Origin: Cloeon dipterum
Taxonomy: Eukaryota > Arthropoda > Insecta > Ephemeroptera > Baetidae
Length of the DNA stretch: 64,000 nucleotides
Direction: 5' to 3'
Assembly: GCF_949628265.1 (NCBI RefSeq)
Contig: NC_088786.1
Span: 30,773,681-30,837,680, forward strand
Below the pieces are notes generated by a model. The model made no database searches. It was not told where the DNA came from and was given only the letters and a program-made list of their open reading frames with translations. Made by a program: the position numbers and the translations under genes. Positions within the stretch are counted from its first letter, which is position 1; each line of letters starts with the position of its first letter. This document shows positions 1 through 15,100 of the stretch, one piece after another.

Positions 1-2139
1 TTCTCTCGAGTAGCAATTTCGTTTTGGAGGAGGCTTTGAACCTCATACCATATGATTCGGCAGCAGCCAAATTCCCATTCTCAGCAACGCATTCACACAA
101 GTTTCGAGTGCCCTTCAGACAAAGTTCGCCTCACTCTACATCTCATCAGAATCGATGCTTACTGTACAAAGGATTTACTAGGCACGCATTGAAATTCACT
201 TGAGGCACATAACTACCGAGTTTGTAAAACCTTAAAAAAAAAATTACGTCACATTATTTCTCTTAGCTGTCTAAAAATAAATCTAAAATTATTTCCTAGC
301 TTCCTTGAACTTTGGTTTCTTTATTTGCTCTAGAACAATATTAGCCAATTGGAGTGACAAGCGCAAGATTTGTTCAGATGTATTGTAACTCATTTACCGC
401 GTGTATGCCACGCGTCGCAAAATAAATATTCCACTACTTCGCAACTCGTTTGTTGCCTAGTCCAGTTTGATTAGATAAGAGAGGGTAGCCTCCAGGGGTT
501 GCACCTCGCGGTGCATAAAAGTGGAGCAGCAATTTCGCTCATGTGTGGTGAGTGCCTTTTATCCAAACGCGTCTTTTAAAACACTCAGTCGTATACATTA
601 TGCAAAAGTCAAACAGCTACTCAACAAGTTCGTTTCGCTGGCCACTTTTCCCGCTCGGCATGCACGGAAGGATGGATTTTGCTAGAGGGCGATGCTCGAG
701 CCACGCAGCTTTCAGAGTAATTGAAGGGCGCGGTGGATCGCAAATAAAGTTATTCATTTTGGCAAACTCGCTTTTTGGCAGAATGGACTGTGGAATCATA
801 GCCTAGAGTTGTCTATTTTAGATTAATCAAAAATTTAATTTAGTAGAAAACGTCGCGACCAACACTTGTGATTGGAAGTAATCTGCTTGTGACTTCAGTA
901 TTTTATTTTCATGAATATATATATAAATAAATAAACTCGTGATACGTCAAGTTTAGTGAGCATCACTAGTTGAGTGAATCACGAGAAATATAAATAAGAT
1001 ATTGCTTGTGATTTTGACCTTCATTGAACAATGTTTTGTTTAGAACATAAATAATAATGCCGCAACCCTTCGCGTAACACATTTCTATTGTGTGCTCATA
1101 AACAATATTATAGCTATTAAGATAGGAACAAATAATGCGTAACAAAAGCAATACGTAATGGAGAACGACGCAGAACCAATCGCTTCAGTGTAGAGTTTTT
1201 GTTTCGGACCAAATTCGATGCTCGTTTAGAATCAACGACCCAAACGAAGACCAGTTGTCACGGCACTACTTGAGGAATCGCCATCAACGCTGCCAACTTA
1301 TCCGCTTACACCCGCCATGCGCATTTTTCTCGCTCGTAATGCTTTGTTGTAACTCGCGAGCTGAACGGCGCTCTCGCCGGTAATTAATGCCCTCGCTTTA
1401 GTCAGTTCGAAGACATCAAGATTTACATTTTACCACCGTCTCGTCTATAGGAACGCAAACGCACCCACCCACTGAGCAAAGCAACTTGACCCCGTTTGAT
1501 AGCTGATTTGGACAAATTTTGAAACTACTTTTGCTTTAATTTTAATAATGACGATATTTAAAAGTTGTCAGGTAAAAGATTAACGAATCTCAAGTTAAAA
1601 TTTGTCCAAAGATAAAAAATATAATTGGCAAGTTTATACGTAGAACCAAAAATTGATAATGAGGAATAAATAAAAACCTGAAAGTTTGATTATAAAGAAT
1701 TTGGATGTTTTATGGAAAATGACCTGACGATTCAAAGGTATTTTTAAGCTCAGAGAGAGTCCAATGACACCTTCGCGTGATCAGCCGCTATTTATCGTGT
1801 TGTGCAGCTGGCTTGATCTCGCCTCCTCTAAATGATGTGACGCAGACAAGAGCGAGCCGAGTCTCGTCGCACTTTATTATCCGCGCGGCGGTCTTTTAAT
1901 TCGATCGGTCTGCGCGAATAAGATGAATCTGCGGTCTCACAGTCAAAGGAAGGTTAGGGCGTTTTGCGCTGATTCGCAGCAATCTGATGCGTCTGCTGGA
2001 AGGTGGCCAACACTTGAAAAACCGCCAGCGCACGCGAGTTTCTAGCACTTTACAAAATTTCAGACACATATACTGCTTCTTAGCGACCCATTTACGAAAA
2101 TCGCTTTTCTGCGTGATGCTCGGTTCAAAGTGTGCGCGC

Positions 2140-2171
<32 letters not shown>

Positions 2172-3183
2172 GGGGATAATAAGAAATAATAATGCACTTT
2201 CGGTAATGGACGGGTGTGGTCATTGCACGAGCAGCGAGATGACACGAGCATGGCACGCGGCCAGGTTGAGGGTGCAACACGCACTGCGTTTCGAAAGTGC
2301 TTTCGCCCAAGTTGGACTAACGCTCGTAAAACAGAGCATTTTTTTACATTTCGACGCAATATGCATCGCAAAAGCGCCTTTGCGGTTGTTTCTGCTATTG
2401 TGCGGGTTTTCGTTCGACCATTTTACGCGCACTATTTTCACAACCTTCGCCAAATTTCTGCAGATTAAATGATTCCGATTATGCATGGTAATGCACAGCA
2501 ATATTTTCAGGAATTATTGCTTCGTTGTGTTAACATTTTTAGAATGAAGATAACAACCTAAAAAAGTCAATTATTTGTCTCAAAATTAATACATATTTTT
2601 AGAATTAGTAGCATTCATTAGATAAAAATACCCATTATAAATGTTCTCCCACGGTTGCCTATTCAATTCATATTAAAACATACTATTTGAAAGTAAATGC
2701 AGTTACGCGTAGTTTCCAACATGTTTTCTAGGGAATCACGCTCACTGAATATACTGAGTTTTATGTACATAATTCAAGTATACATTTCAGTTTCGCTGAT
2801 GTGCAAATAGACTCATGTTGTTTACCTGATCCATACAATGAGGCTATTACGTTGCAGTTAAATGAATGCTTATTGATCAAGTTAGGTCTAAAATTGTGGA
2901 TGAAATTCAAAACCGTTTGTAATATATGAATTGCTATTTATTCCTCCTATAAATTTACACAGTTGGAAAAAAATTAACATTTTATTTGATGAACCAATAT
3001 TAACTAACAGAAATAACTGCTTGAAATAGGGGTTTCCATGTCTTTATGCGGATCAAAATATATAGTATCATTTTATTGTTTTTAATCACCGCAGGAAAAT
3101 TTGATCTATACATCCTCACAACCAAAAGAAATCAACACAGATCACTAAATCGGTCTAATGAATATTCTATTCGATTGTTTCAG
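1..3183. other. No confident exon; probable upstream intron or promoter region of the SLC4 gene
   Basis: I found no exon here that can be joined in phase to the exon starting at 3184. That exon needs an upstream exon ending in phase 1. In related insect SLC4 transporters the residues before this block are a basic histidine/arginine-rich stretch, and nothing like it is readable here. The start codon is therefore probably left of the window or in an unrecognised short exon. The part at about 1740-2470 is less AT-rich and contains a CT microsatellite, as promoter or leader DNA often does. The open frames here (for example 161 codons at 1987-2472) have no protein-like composition. Confidence 0.5.
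2140..2171. repeat. CT microsatellite
   Basis: An almost pure run of CT dinucleotides, interrupted once by TTT. On the minus strand it is a GA run of the kind GAGA-type factors bind, but no such function can be shown here. Confidence 0.9.
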
Positions 3184-6100
3184 TCACTCCGCCCGCTCAA
3201 CGAGTCCAGTTTATCCTGGGCGAGGACGCCGAGGAAGGAACCGGCCATGAGACGCATCCTCTCTTCTCCGAGATGGGCGAGTTGGTCCGCGAAGGGGACG
3301 ACTTCGAGTGGAAAGAGGTGAGAGCTAGTCCTGCGCGTAATCCCAGTCTAAGGCAGGTCGAGGGTGTCTTCTTGCACGGAGACGCCTCGTGGATTTATTA
3401 TTCATTCACTACAAGGAAGGGTCCTCTTACCCTCGCTGTTGGGGCGTGATTACTCTTTTATTACAGTCCAGAGAAGCCCTGAGTGTCACGAGCCACGCTC
3501 GTTTTGCCACGGAACAAGACAAAAATTCAGCCAGGGCTTAAAAGATTTTGCTCCCGCAAACAAGATTCCGTAATGATCGCGCCATTCAACAGCTGTCAGT
3601 TTCTTTTTAAGATGATTGACGTGTAAGAAAAGTGGTAGCGTCGATTTTGCTCGGCGAATCAGACGGCTAATAAAGCCGCGGTGCCTGTGTTTCTTGCCTG
3701 GCTGAAATCAATCTAGCGTGTGTGCGGCTCGTTGAGCTTCACTCTGCTGGCAAAATAGCAAACACACTTTTTGGCACATGATAGATGACGGACGCGTGAT
3801 TGGAGAGTGCGCGTCCGTCCAGCAGCCAGCTCTGGATCTAATAAAGAAGGGAATTGCAGTCCCGGATGGTTTGACACAGCAAGACTGGAGTACGGCGGCC
3901 AACTGTAAGAGGGATGGTTTCCACCGCCCACTTGATATTTCCTCTCCATCGCATCGACTTTTTCCCGTCCGCTCTCACGCTGAAGTAGCAAATTTTGCCG
4001 GCTGAGCTGAGCTGAGCGAGGACGGTGGTTCAACTGCACCCTGCTTATTTTTCTGCTAAAAGGAAAAGATGTTGTCAACGCTCAGCCAAAGGCGGTCGCA
4101 ATCTTCCTCAATATTTTTTATTTATTTCTTTTGTGAACCAACCAGATGTAAAATTAATTACCTTTTTTCTTTGTCATTTCCCAATATTTGCCTATTGTTT
4201 TTATTAACCAGGTGATTGGTCGTTTTTGCAGACGGCTCGTTGGATCAAGTTCGAGGAAGACGTGGAGGAAGGCGGCAACCGTTGGTCGAAGCCGCACGTG
4301 GCCACCTTGTCCCTGCACTCGTTATTCGAGTTGAGGGCCATGCTGTCCAGCGGCACCGTCATGCTTGACATGGAGGCCAGCAACATGGAGCAAGTGGCAG
4401 ACCTCACAATCGACGCTATGGCCTCTGCAGGCCACCTCACGCTTGAGGAGCAGAAAGAAAAGGTACAGCTTTGTTCCAATCTGCATGAATTACTATAAAA
4501 AAGCATGAATTCCCCGCAACCGGCTGTCGCAACAGTGAAATGAGAGCAACACCGTGCTTCTTGTTGCCAAATTCAATTAAACTCGCAACTATTTTCGCGC
4601 AACAGGGATCAAGGTCGGTGTAAAAATTAATGAACAAACGTGCCAGAAGAAGACATGCCCGACAATTCCGTAATTCAAGACAGAAGCAGATGCGACGTGC
4701 GCGTAAAAACAGACACCTAATTTCATCTTTGTGACTGTTGCGGCGAAATAAAAGTTTCGCTCTCGTCAGTCGCAGAAAGTCGGTAAATTCGTTTTCCAGC
4801 GCGACTGGAGTCTGAAGCAGGGCAAAGGGACCAAGTGCAGAATCCAGCTGCCGCTCTCAGTCGGGCAAAAAGGTCAAAACCAGACTTTTGGGAAAGGGAT
4901 GCCAGTGTTTTTGCTCGCTGTCAGACGTACTGGGCGCACGTAGGCGACGCAGGATTTAATTGAAAACAGCCGTTTCGCAGTGTTAAGCCCAAACGATTGC
5001 TTTTTACAAGGCTATTTTAAGGGCGAGAGTTGTCTGACGATGGAAATAATGATTTGACGCAACGCTTTGTTGGATGAAAAAGTAATACGCGGTGGTTTTT
5101 GCTCTTTTATTTTAAAGATCAAAGCTTTATCATAGTTGTTTGTTTTTAATTTATGCTCCCTGTACGCAAAATTTTTATTTCTCATTTTTATGAAATTCCT
5201 ATACTTGAGGAGGAAAATGCTGCTCTAAATTCTGCCACATGACCGATTTTCATCTCTGGCGAATTCTCTCTCCACCGATGCAGCGTCGTTATTGAATTCC
5301 AGTTCGCCGACATGGACTGATGAGTGCGCGCGTCACGTTAACGCAATAATGTCACTCGCGTATTTCACCCAGTTTTAGCTCGCAGGCGGAAACATGTGTG
5401 TGTGTCTCCCGATTGAATCTGCAGTTTCGTTTGCTGACACTCAAGTGCGCTGCGAATCGAGTCCTGACGCGTCAATACGCGCAAGAAATACACATAATAA
5501 TTGGAACTGTCGTCGGTCAGTGTCTGCAATCAATAGATGCGCACGTACAAAGTGAAGCACCAATTAATGTACACGAGCGCGTCGCTTGATTTGCTTGCGC
5601 ATTGTCGGCAGCCGAACGGAAATTCATGCTTGCCAGCCTGGCGAATTGCAAATGCAGGAACTTAATTATTGCCTCCGAGGCTTTCAAAGGTCTATTTTTA
5701 TCCTGACTCCTCGTGACTCCCTATGGAAGACCATTTTTTTATCTATCTCTCAGCATGAAATAGAGCACACAACTTAAGGAGCGTTTGTTTTCTTCTCGGC
5801 GTTTGGCAGGTGCGCGACGCCCTACTGCGTAAACACCGACATCAACACCAAAGGCGCAAGGAAGCGAGTTCGTCCAACATGGCCCGCTTACCAATCATCC
5901 GATCGCTGGCGGAGATCGGTCGCAATCATTCCTCCTCCAAAAGTGAGTAAACATAGTTTCATTTTATTCCTTCTACCTTTTCACAAAGAGCAGTCCATTT
6001 TTAGGGTTTGCCCAAAACAATTTACTTCGAAGAGTTTGGACCATTCTTGTTTCAAGTAGAACTAGATTGCCTGAACTAACAACCCCCTTTTTCAATTTGG

Positions 6101-9100
6101 AAAATTCCCTTCGTGTTTCCTACCACGCCGGAATTCAAAATATATCCCACGTCACACCCGCTCCAGCAAAAAATTAAAAGGATATGAGGCCGGTGCTGAT
6201 CCAGCAAGTATTAAACAAAAACTCCTTGTCCGTGTCCTTTATAAAAATTTCCGCGCACGCTTTTGCACTGACCGCGCCGAAGATTTCGACCTTAGCCGTG
6301 TGAAAATAATTTGAACGACTCGCCAAAGGAATCGCCTCGGAAGGGGGCAGCCGCACGCCCTCGCCGACGCATTCGACGGGCCCCCTGCTGAGCGTGCCCG
6401 GGGGTGTGACCCGCAGCAGCAGTTGCCCCACGCCCAAAACCTCCTTGCTGGAGATGCACGACTGCAAAGGGCCATACTTGACAGTGCCAGGTCAGGTACC
6501 ACGCACCCTGACACACCCTGACATAAATACTCGCATACCAAAATTAAAATTACAGTTATTATAGACACCCAACCGACAGTTTGTAGGCCCCGCTTTTAAA
6601 CCACACGCAAAATATACCCCTTTAGACGCATTGCTGTTTTGTGTTATTTAATTGAAGTTTCAATTGGAAGCTGAAGTAATTAGAGGATAATATACTTGCT
6701 TGAATTTATTAATTAGATAATCATGCAGTTAGAACATTATTAGACCAAATTATTCAGGAAGACTCAATTTAGATTTGTTTTGAACCATACCTGGACAATG
6801 TTACTCAAAAATATGTATGCAAACTCAATTTTATTGATTTCATTACCTGTTTTTAGACGAAATAATGTACTTGCAGACTTTGAATAAACATGGAGTAATC
6901 AATATTCAGGCAGTAACGAGGTGAATTATTTAAAAATAAAAATCCAAACAAGCAACGCAATTTATCAAGAGAAAAAATATATATTTATTGAACCCCACTT
7001 TTAGAAGAAAACTCATTTTATCCTTACGCCAGGCCAGATGTGCTGAAAAAACCAACAAAAGCACTCGTTAACAAAACTGTCGCTTTCCCGACATGGAACT
7101 TGGAAATTGTGCAGATCTTCCGTCGGTAGAAATATTTTGCGCAGTATAGGACTCTCACGCCCCATTGACGCTGCTGTTGCTCCCATGGCTGCGTACTCTC
7201 GGACCGAGTCATTTAGCATTGCTGTTGGCAGCCTGCATTATTATTCCCGGCCCGACAGTTTTTATTTTAGACATACGCACGAGTCGCGTTAATTATGCAG
7301 CGATTATATCATAATCTGCTGCCCGGCTGGAGTTGTAAATCCAAGCCGCGGGTGCCAGCAAAGGAGATAGCACTTTAATTTCAACAGTGCGTGCATGGAA
7401 TATTCGCGATCAGATGGTTGATCCCCTGAAAAATGTATGTTATTAAAAAAGTTTTAGGTACGAACCCAAGCGTGAAATTATTCGCGAAAATGGCGCTTGA
7501 ACGGATTTCCGGCTTAATGAGAACCCAATATTAAACCCGCCCACTGACTCTCACAATTTTGCTACTAATTCTCCCGGCTTTTCATCCGGCCCTTTACAGA
7601 GAAGAAGAAATTGCAACGTTTCCAGAAAAAGCAGCAGAAGTATTTTGAGAGAAATCTTGTTTATAGTGAGTCTAGAACAACTTGTTGTGTAACCTCTAAG
7701 TTGGTGTCACGGGAAAGTTCTGTCGTCCAAATAAAGGGCCTCTGTGACCAAAAGTTCAAAAGTTCGTCAAGCCGACGTCGTGTGTCCGGTTGTATGGTGA
7801 AGATCTATGTTTTTTACTGCACATATATCAAAGCTCCAGCCTCTCCTTGTCAAAGACACCACTCCCTGGTTGGGCAAAAAATAATAATAAATAAATAAAT
7901 AAGCTCACATGTCTCTGGATGGTAAAAAAAGATCAAATAATGGATCATTCCGCTCTTTGACGAGGAGGTTACTGGTGCAAAATGTATATAATTTGTGTGC
8001 CCATGTTCCCGATTTTGACCCGTTCGTTTTTGTCCCTTTCCGGACGTGATTTCGTGCACAGTAAACGACCGGCGGCGCAGCAGCACAACGAGCGCGCAGG
8101 ACGGGTACATGATCGACGACGGCTCCGTGGTGCCCGTGACCCCGATGTCCATGCTGGTGCAGCAGTCCATGATGGCGATGGCCGCGCCCCAGATGCACGG
8201 AGACCTCGTCCTGCAACCACCCAAGATTGTTCACCAGTACCAAAGATACCTGTCGTTGCCCGCTGGCTCCGGTTCTGGTGCGCGACCCCAACTTTCAGTT
8301 TTGGCGAATGCTGAGAAACAATTAACACGAATAATTTGTTTTGGCATGAATATCGCTGTTTTCGATTCGAAATCCAAATATTGAACGTACTCAACTAATT
8401 TTCTCCCACACGTTGTCACGATCTAATCAACCTTTTATTGGTGTTTACCGTGTTAATATTTTGATCGTGAAACGTGGAATACTCGTAATCCCTGCAGTGA
8501 ACCAGGCTGCGAAATGTTTTGGTGTAATATTTCCAGCACCAAGTAATCAAATTAATTTACCGCCTCATTTTACAGCATCCTCATCAGCCGTTATTTGTGA
8601 TTTGACGTTTGTGCCATTTTTTTTTTGTCAATTTTGTGCTGACTTGCGTGTTTTAAAATTTATATATGCTCTATCGACATGCGTGTGCTATAATAAACGT
8701 AGCTCCCGTAATTATTGTCCAGGGTAGCTATACTACAAACGAAACCCCTTTCTCGTATTTTTGGCGTTTTTCCGCCAGTTTGTGTGCTATTGCCAGTCGC
8801 CCGCCAGTTTCCTTCGAGCGGCGTCCTCAACAGCTTTTGCTTTTTGTTTCTCTTTTCCTTTCTTCCCGATCGACTTTTCTCGAGAGCGGAGACTGACGGT
8901 CTGGTTCGATTTCAGGCGCAGCCAGCGTGCCTCACGAGGGCATGGACCACAGCCCCTCGTCCGGCTCCATACCCCGAAACCAAAGTGCCACCGGACTCTC
9001 GGAAAGCGCCACCAACGGCGATCTGTCCCAGCACAAGGTCGGCAACTCGATCTAACTTTAAAATTGGGCTCGTGTTTGATGGCAGAAAAACTGTTTTTAC

Positions 9101-12100
9101 AGACAAACGTACATTTCATGCGCAAAATTCCTCAAGGCGCTGAAGCCTCAAACGTGCTGGTCGGCGAGGTGGACTTCTTGGAGAAGCCCCTCTCCGCCTT
9201 CATCCGTCTTTCGCAGGCCACCTTTATGGGTGACCTGACCGAAGTTCCCGTCCCCACTAGATTCATTTTCATCCTCCTCGGCCCAGTGGTAAGTTCCTAG
9301 TTGTGTAAAATATCAAATTTTGGTTAAGAATATCACTTTTTAATGCCGGAAATGTCAAGAATAAATCTTCTAACACATCAATCTCATTTCTCGCAACGTA
9401 AGCTTCAAGGCATTCAATTTAATTTGTTACACAAAAATTTTACTCTAATACCTCAAAGTGTGGGCAGATCAATTTGTTTATAATATTTCATTTATTTATA
9501 AAAATTACGTCACGATAATTTCAAGATTTCAAAACGACAAACATCAGCGTTTTTCACACATCACTTTTTGAATTATTCGATTTATTTTGCAATCTTACAT
9601 AAATATTAAAAAAAAAAACATTTTCAAAAGGCCACAGACCAACAAGATACTATCTTGGTCTGAATTGCATAATCAGCCATTTAACAATTTTAACCAAAAA
9701 TATGTTCAAAACTGATATTTTTGCAGTCTCTAAAAATCACGATACAACATTTTAAAAAATATTAAAGAATATAATAAAATTAGTTCTTTCAACATCCACT
9801 TTGCGTCAAACTCAAATTCTCCCCAGGGTGGCAGCTCCCGTTTCCACGAGATAGGCCGTTCGATGGCGACCCTGATGTCGGACGAGATCTTCCACGACGT
9901 GGCGTACAAGGCGCGCAAACGCGAGTACCTGGTGGTGGCGCTGGACGAATTCCTGGACGCGGTCACCGTGCTGCCACCAGGCGAGTGGGACCCGACGATC
10001 CGCATCGAGCCGCCGGCCGCCATCCCCCAGTGCACCCGCCGCAACCCTCCAGGGAGCGGCAAGGATCCCGAGGTTGACTCTATCGAGGAGGAGGAGGACG
10101 AGCAGAAGCAGCGCGAACAGGCTGGCCTCTCGCGCACAGGACGCCTCTGGGGTGGACTCAGAAACGACATCAAGCGAAAGGCGCCGTGGTACTGGTCCGA
10201 TTTCAAGGTTAGTTAAGATTAAGTTTTAAAACAGATGAATTATAATGCGATGTAAACACGCATGGAATTTCATGATAACTAATAAATTACGAAATGGCAC
10301 TACTATGCACGGAATTGACTAAGGATGAGAGGCAATTGAAGATAAAAATTAAATCACACGTCCTCGTTCTGTGCAGCTCGATGTTTTGGCATTTGGAAGT
10401 AAAAACCAAAATGATGCCCCAGTATATTTGGTGCAGTGAATCCTGATTAAATTCATAAATATTTCCCTGAACAAACACTCTACGAGTTGTAGGAGTAAAT
10501 AACAGTGGACATAATATATACACATTAAAAAGAGTGCCATTTACTTTTTATGTCAATTAGTAGCAAACAATTTTACAGTGCTGGCTGCGGGCGTTTAAAA
10601 AATAACTAGTCTAATTTTATCTATATAGAAGGTTTTTTTGTTTATGCAGGTAGTTTTTTTACCGCTCTTATTATAATTGCTTTCATCAAATTATGTTGCC
10701 CAAAACAAAAATAATTAAGCAGCTAATTTTAACTCCGCGTGCACAAAACACCAGTCGCTGCGACTAATTTGGTTTCTCAAAACATTTTGCGCTGAATTAA
10801 AAGGATTGCACTGACAAACTCTATATTATAGCGATGAAATTTGTGCTTTCTTTGATTTTTAGGACGCTCTGGCAGTTCAGTGTATAGCCTCTTGGATTTT
10901 CCTCTACTTCGCTTGTCTCTCGCCCATCATCACGTTTGGCGGCCTCCTCGGACACGCAACTGGCAACAACATGGCAGCAATGGAGTCCCTCGTGTCTGGT
11001 TTCGTCTGCGGCATGGGTTATGGCTTTTTCTCTGGACAACCACTTACCATTCTTGGCTCCACGGGTCCAGTTTTAGTTTTTGAAACCATTATGTACGACT
11101 TTTGCCAGTGAGTCTTTTTATTCTGATTTCATTGATGAGTCATGCTAAACCCATTTCCACTCGCAGGTCAATCGGCTGGGACTACTTGTGCTTCCGGTTT
11201 TGGGTCGGCATCTGGGTCGGAATTATTCTTGTGATTCTGGTAGCCATCGATGCGAGTGCTTTTGTCTGCTACATCACCAGGTTTACTGAGGAGAATTTCG
11301 CAACTCTGATCGCATTTATTTTCATCTACAAGGTATGTCACACCTGACGCAATTTAAGTTTTGTCATATTAATTAAATATTTTCTCTCGTCAGGCCATAG
11401 AAAATGTGCTGAAGATTGGCTTTGAGAATCCTGTCAATCCAATGGGAGACATGAATAATTACTTGCTCCCTCAAAACTGCTCGTGCGCTCCAGGAAACTC
11501 AACGGTCATGCAAGAGTGGAACGCAGCAAACTGGTCTAGTGTGGGGAAGCAGGAATGCATGGCTCTTAACGGCACGCTCATGGGTCCTGGTTGCGCGGCC
11601 ATTCAATATGTGCCAGACGTTTTCCTGATGTCTGTCATCCTGTTCTTGGGCACCTTCATCATCTCGGTCATTCTGAAGGACTTTAAAAACTCCCTTTTCT
11701 TCCCCTCCAGTGTAAGTTGCAATTCTCATATACCAAGATCCTTCCAGAATCAATTTATTTTGCGACATTTTTAGGTCCGCCAAGTGATCAGTGACTTTGG
11801 CGTTATCATTGCCATTTTTGCGATGACCCTTCTTGATGGCTACATGAAAATAGACACTCCCAAGCTCATGGTAATTTGAATGCGACAGTCTGAGTGATCC
11901 TCTTCTGACTCAATTTTGCTGCATAGGTACCGTCAGAGTTCAAACCAACTCTTCCCAACAGAGGTTGGCTTGTTTCTCCCTTCATCAACCCTTTTTACAC
12001 CATATTCCTGGCACCTTTGCCCGCTCTTCTGGCTACCATCTTGATATTCATGGACCAGCAAATCACAGCTGTCATCGTTAACCGCAAAGAGAACAAACTC

Positions 12101-15100
12101 AAGGTGAACATATCATTATATACAATCACGAGAACATTTTAATAGTAATATTTTCATTTACAGAAAGGAGGAGGTTACCACTTGGATCTGTTTGTTTTGG
12201 CCATACTGATCATGATATGCTCCGCCATGGGTCTGCCATGGTTCGTGGCCGCAACCGTGTTGTCTATTAACCACGTCAATTCTCTGAAACTCGAGTCTGA
12301 ATGCGCCGCGCCCGGCGAAAAGCCCCAGTTTTTGGGAGTCAGGTTAGCTTGACTAACGCATCTCACTGCTTGATCTTTTACGCACTCGTCTTTCCTGCAG
12401 GGAACAACGCGTGACCCACATCATGATATTTGCCATGATCGGTCTGTCAGTGGTTATGACTCCACTGCTTCAGCACATTCCCATGCCCGTGCTCTTCGGC
12501 GTCTTCCTCTACATGGGTGCAGCTTCGCTGAAGGGTCTGCAGTTCTTTGACCGCATCCTCATCATGTTCATGCCCCTCAAGTACCAGCCGGACTACATGT
12601 TCCTGCGGCAGGTGCCCCTGAAGCGCGTGCACATGTTCACCGCCATCCAGCTCACTTGTCTTATCGCCCTCTGGGTCATCAAGTCATTTAAGAAAACCTC
12701 AATTCTGTTCCCTCTCATGGTGAGTTAATGCTCATGATTGAGATTATTTCTGACATAACACGTGACATTCCTATTTGCTTTTGCTCTTCAGTTGGTTGTG
12801 ATGATTGGCATGAGGAAGGGTCTAGACTTCTTTTTCACGCGACGTGAGCTGAAAATTCTGGACGACGTGATGCCTGAAACGAGTAAGAGGTCTGCAGCTG
12901 AAAAGAAGCACAAGTTGGGGGTGGATGACGATGACGAGTCGGGAGATATGGTAAGAACCTGGCCTAACACGCGAGGATGGTGGAGCTACATTTTGGCGGA
13001 TTGCAGGAAGGTGGACAGGGAAAGCTGCCCATTGGGCCATCTGGGAACCTGGCTATTCCTCTGGCGAACGGCAACATCATGAAGATTCCGCTGGCGTCCA
13101 TCAACATTTCAGAAGAAGTGAACAAAAGCGGAGTATGGAAGCAAGTCAATGAAGACAATGGAATTGCGATCAAGGATGAAAAGAAGAAAAGTTCTTCACC
13201 CTCAAAAAACAGGTAATTGCAATAATCAATACTCCTGTTTTTGAAATCAATTTGTAATTTTAAATGGAATGGTGACACGCCATTAACTTTTTTGAAAGAA
13301 GATAGACTGTTGGCTCGCATTGTTAAAAGGCATTGCTTGCAGTGTCATAGCAATGGGAGAATTTTAACATTTCAGTGATATTTTACTGGCTGCCCATTGT
13401 CAGATGTGGCAAAACGGTTGTTACTTAACAACACTTGAAATGCTCAAATAGCGAGGCTGGGACTCGCCACATGCTGGTTTTTAGCCTTTTCCAGCGGATT
13501 AAGGGACAAATAAAAGACCTAGGTGCGCGAAGGCGAAAAGATGGCCATATTGGGCCCAAGATCCTCTGCGGCGGCCACTTGGTCCTCATGTAATCTGCTT
13601 GGCGGTGTTATTGCGGGACCTAGTGAGCTCATAGCCTACGGAAAGTTCTGAGCAGAGGTTCAAGAAAAAAATATGAGCTAATTATAATTTTAAATAGCTC
13701 TGTTCTTTCTCCTTTTTGCTTTAAGTTAACTGATAAACTATTTAAATGAAAATACTTATATTGGGACTTGTTTGTTACCTTATTTAACCATTAGTTAGAT
13801 AAGCTTACGCTGTTGGCGTTGGAATATTTTTGCTATGAGGATTTGCTTTTTCCGCAGTAAACCGCGAAAGAGAGGCAGTAAAAAGGACGCTTTGACGGAA
13901 GACGAGCGACACCGCTTGTCCACGATGACGGAGGAGCAGGAGGAGGACGACGGAGGCATCACCATCAAGGTGGGGATGTACCAGCTGTCGTACGATTAGA
14001 CACCTCCTCCACCACTTCTCGCTTCTATCTGTCCACCAACACACAAATGCAATTTAATTACAAAAACAAACAACAACCAACCAACCACCCCTCGCTATAG
14101 CTGTGGCTTATAGTTAAAAGAAAATTTGCTGATGGCTTTCTCAGCGGCAGTAAGTAGAAAAGGGACCTGCTTGCTGCTACAATTTTTATTTGCTGCACAC
14201 AGACGGGCTTTTGACCGGTTAGACTTTAGAGCTGACGAAAGCAACTCGCTAGTGTCCCCCTCCAGAGAGCGCACCCCTTGCCCCTTGGTTTCTTGCACGC
14301 ATACTGCTAACACGCTAACCGCGCGAAGCAGTCCGAACCCAAGGCTTTTCTGAACACACACGTTTGGGTGTCGGCTGCAGTGGTGTCGAGTACTCATTGG
14401 AGCATGTTGTGATTTTGCCAAACCTCCTGACATTTAGAAAACCCCCAAGCATGAGGCGAGCAACGGTGACAGGCAGAAAATCGCCGCCGCTACTAACAAC
14501 CAAACGGCACCGCTGGCCCCGCAAGCTTCCATGGAGGAGGACGAGGAGGAGGACCCTTTGAGCGTAACCCCGTCCACGCCCATGTTGCAGAAATCCAAGC
14601 AGCAGGAAGGTAGCCAAGAGAAAAGCAATGGTCTGCAGGAGCAGTCGTAACGGTGCCTCATCACTAGTCACCCAAATCTTTCCACTCACCACTCAAATCA
14701 TTCCTAGCCCTAGGTATGCGATCAGAAAACTACCTCCAGGGTTGCCAGCCCTCTCAAACTTGACCTATTCTTTATTATACAAATTTGGAACTGGCAACTC
14801 TTATCAAAATTAGACAAAGCGGCAAATATTTGACGACCACCTCCCTTAAATGTTCTCAAATCCCGATTCAGTGTGATATTTAGGGTCAATAGATTTTGAC
14901 CGTATTTGCTACCCCTTGCGAAGGCGTATTTTTTATTTTATCCTCTTGGTTTTTCCCGTTCTGGGCAGTGATTTTGTGTGCTCAGCCAGGTTTGATATGA
15001 CATGAGTGTTTGCTGGCTGTCTTGATGTCGGAATTAATGTTTTACTTGAAAGTCAGATTGATTGGTGTTCTTCTTCGCTTTAACAGCACTAACCAGGCTC

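Noticed and set aside
1987-2472. 161-codon open frame containing Leu-Ser repeats
   Set aside because: The Leu/Ser repeat is just the translated CT microsatellite. The rest is not protein-like, and several overlapping frames on both strands are also open.
3046-3321. Open frame with a hydrophobic start just before the first SLC4 exon
   Set aside because: It reads the exon at 3184-3317 in the wrong frame. The SLC4 frame is fixed by the conserved block and by the next exon, so this ATG is not the transporter start.
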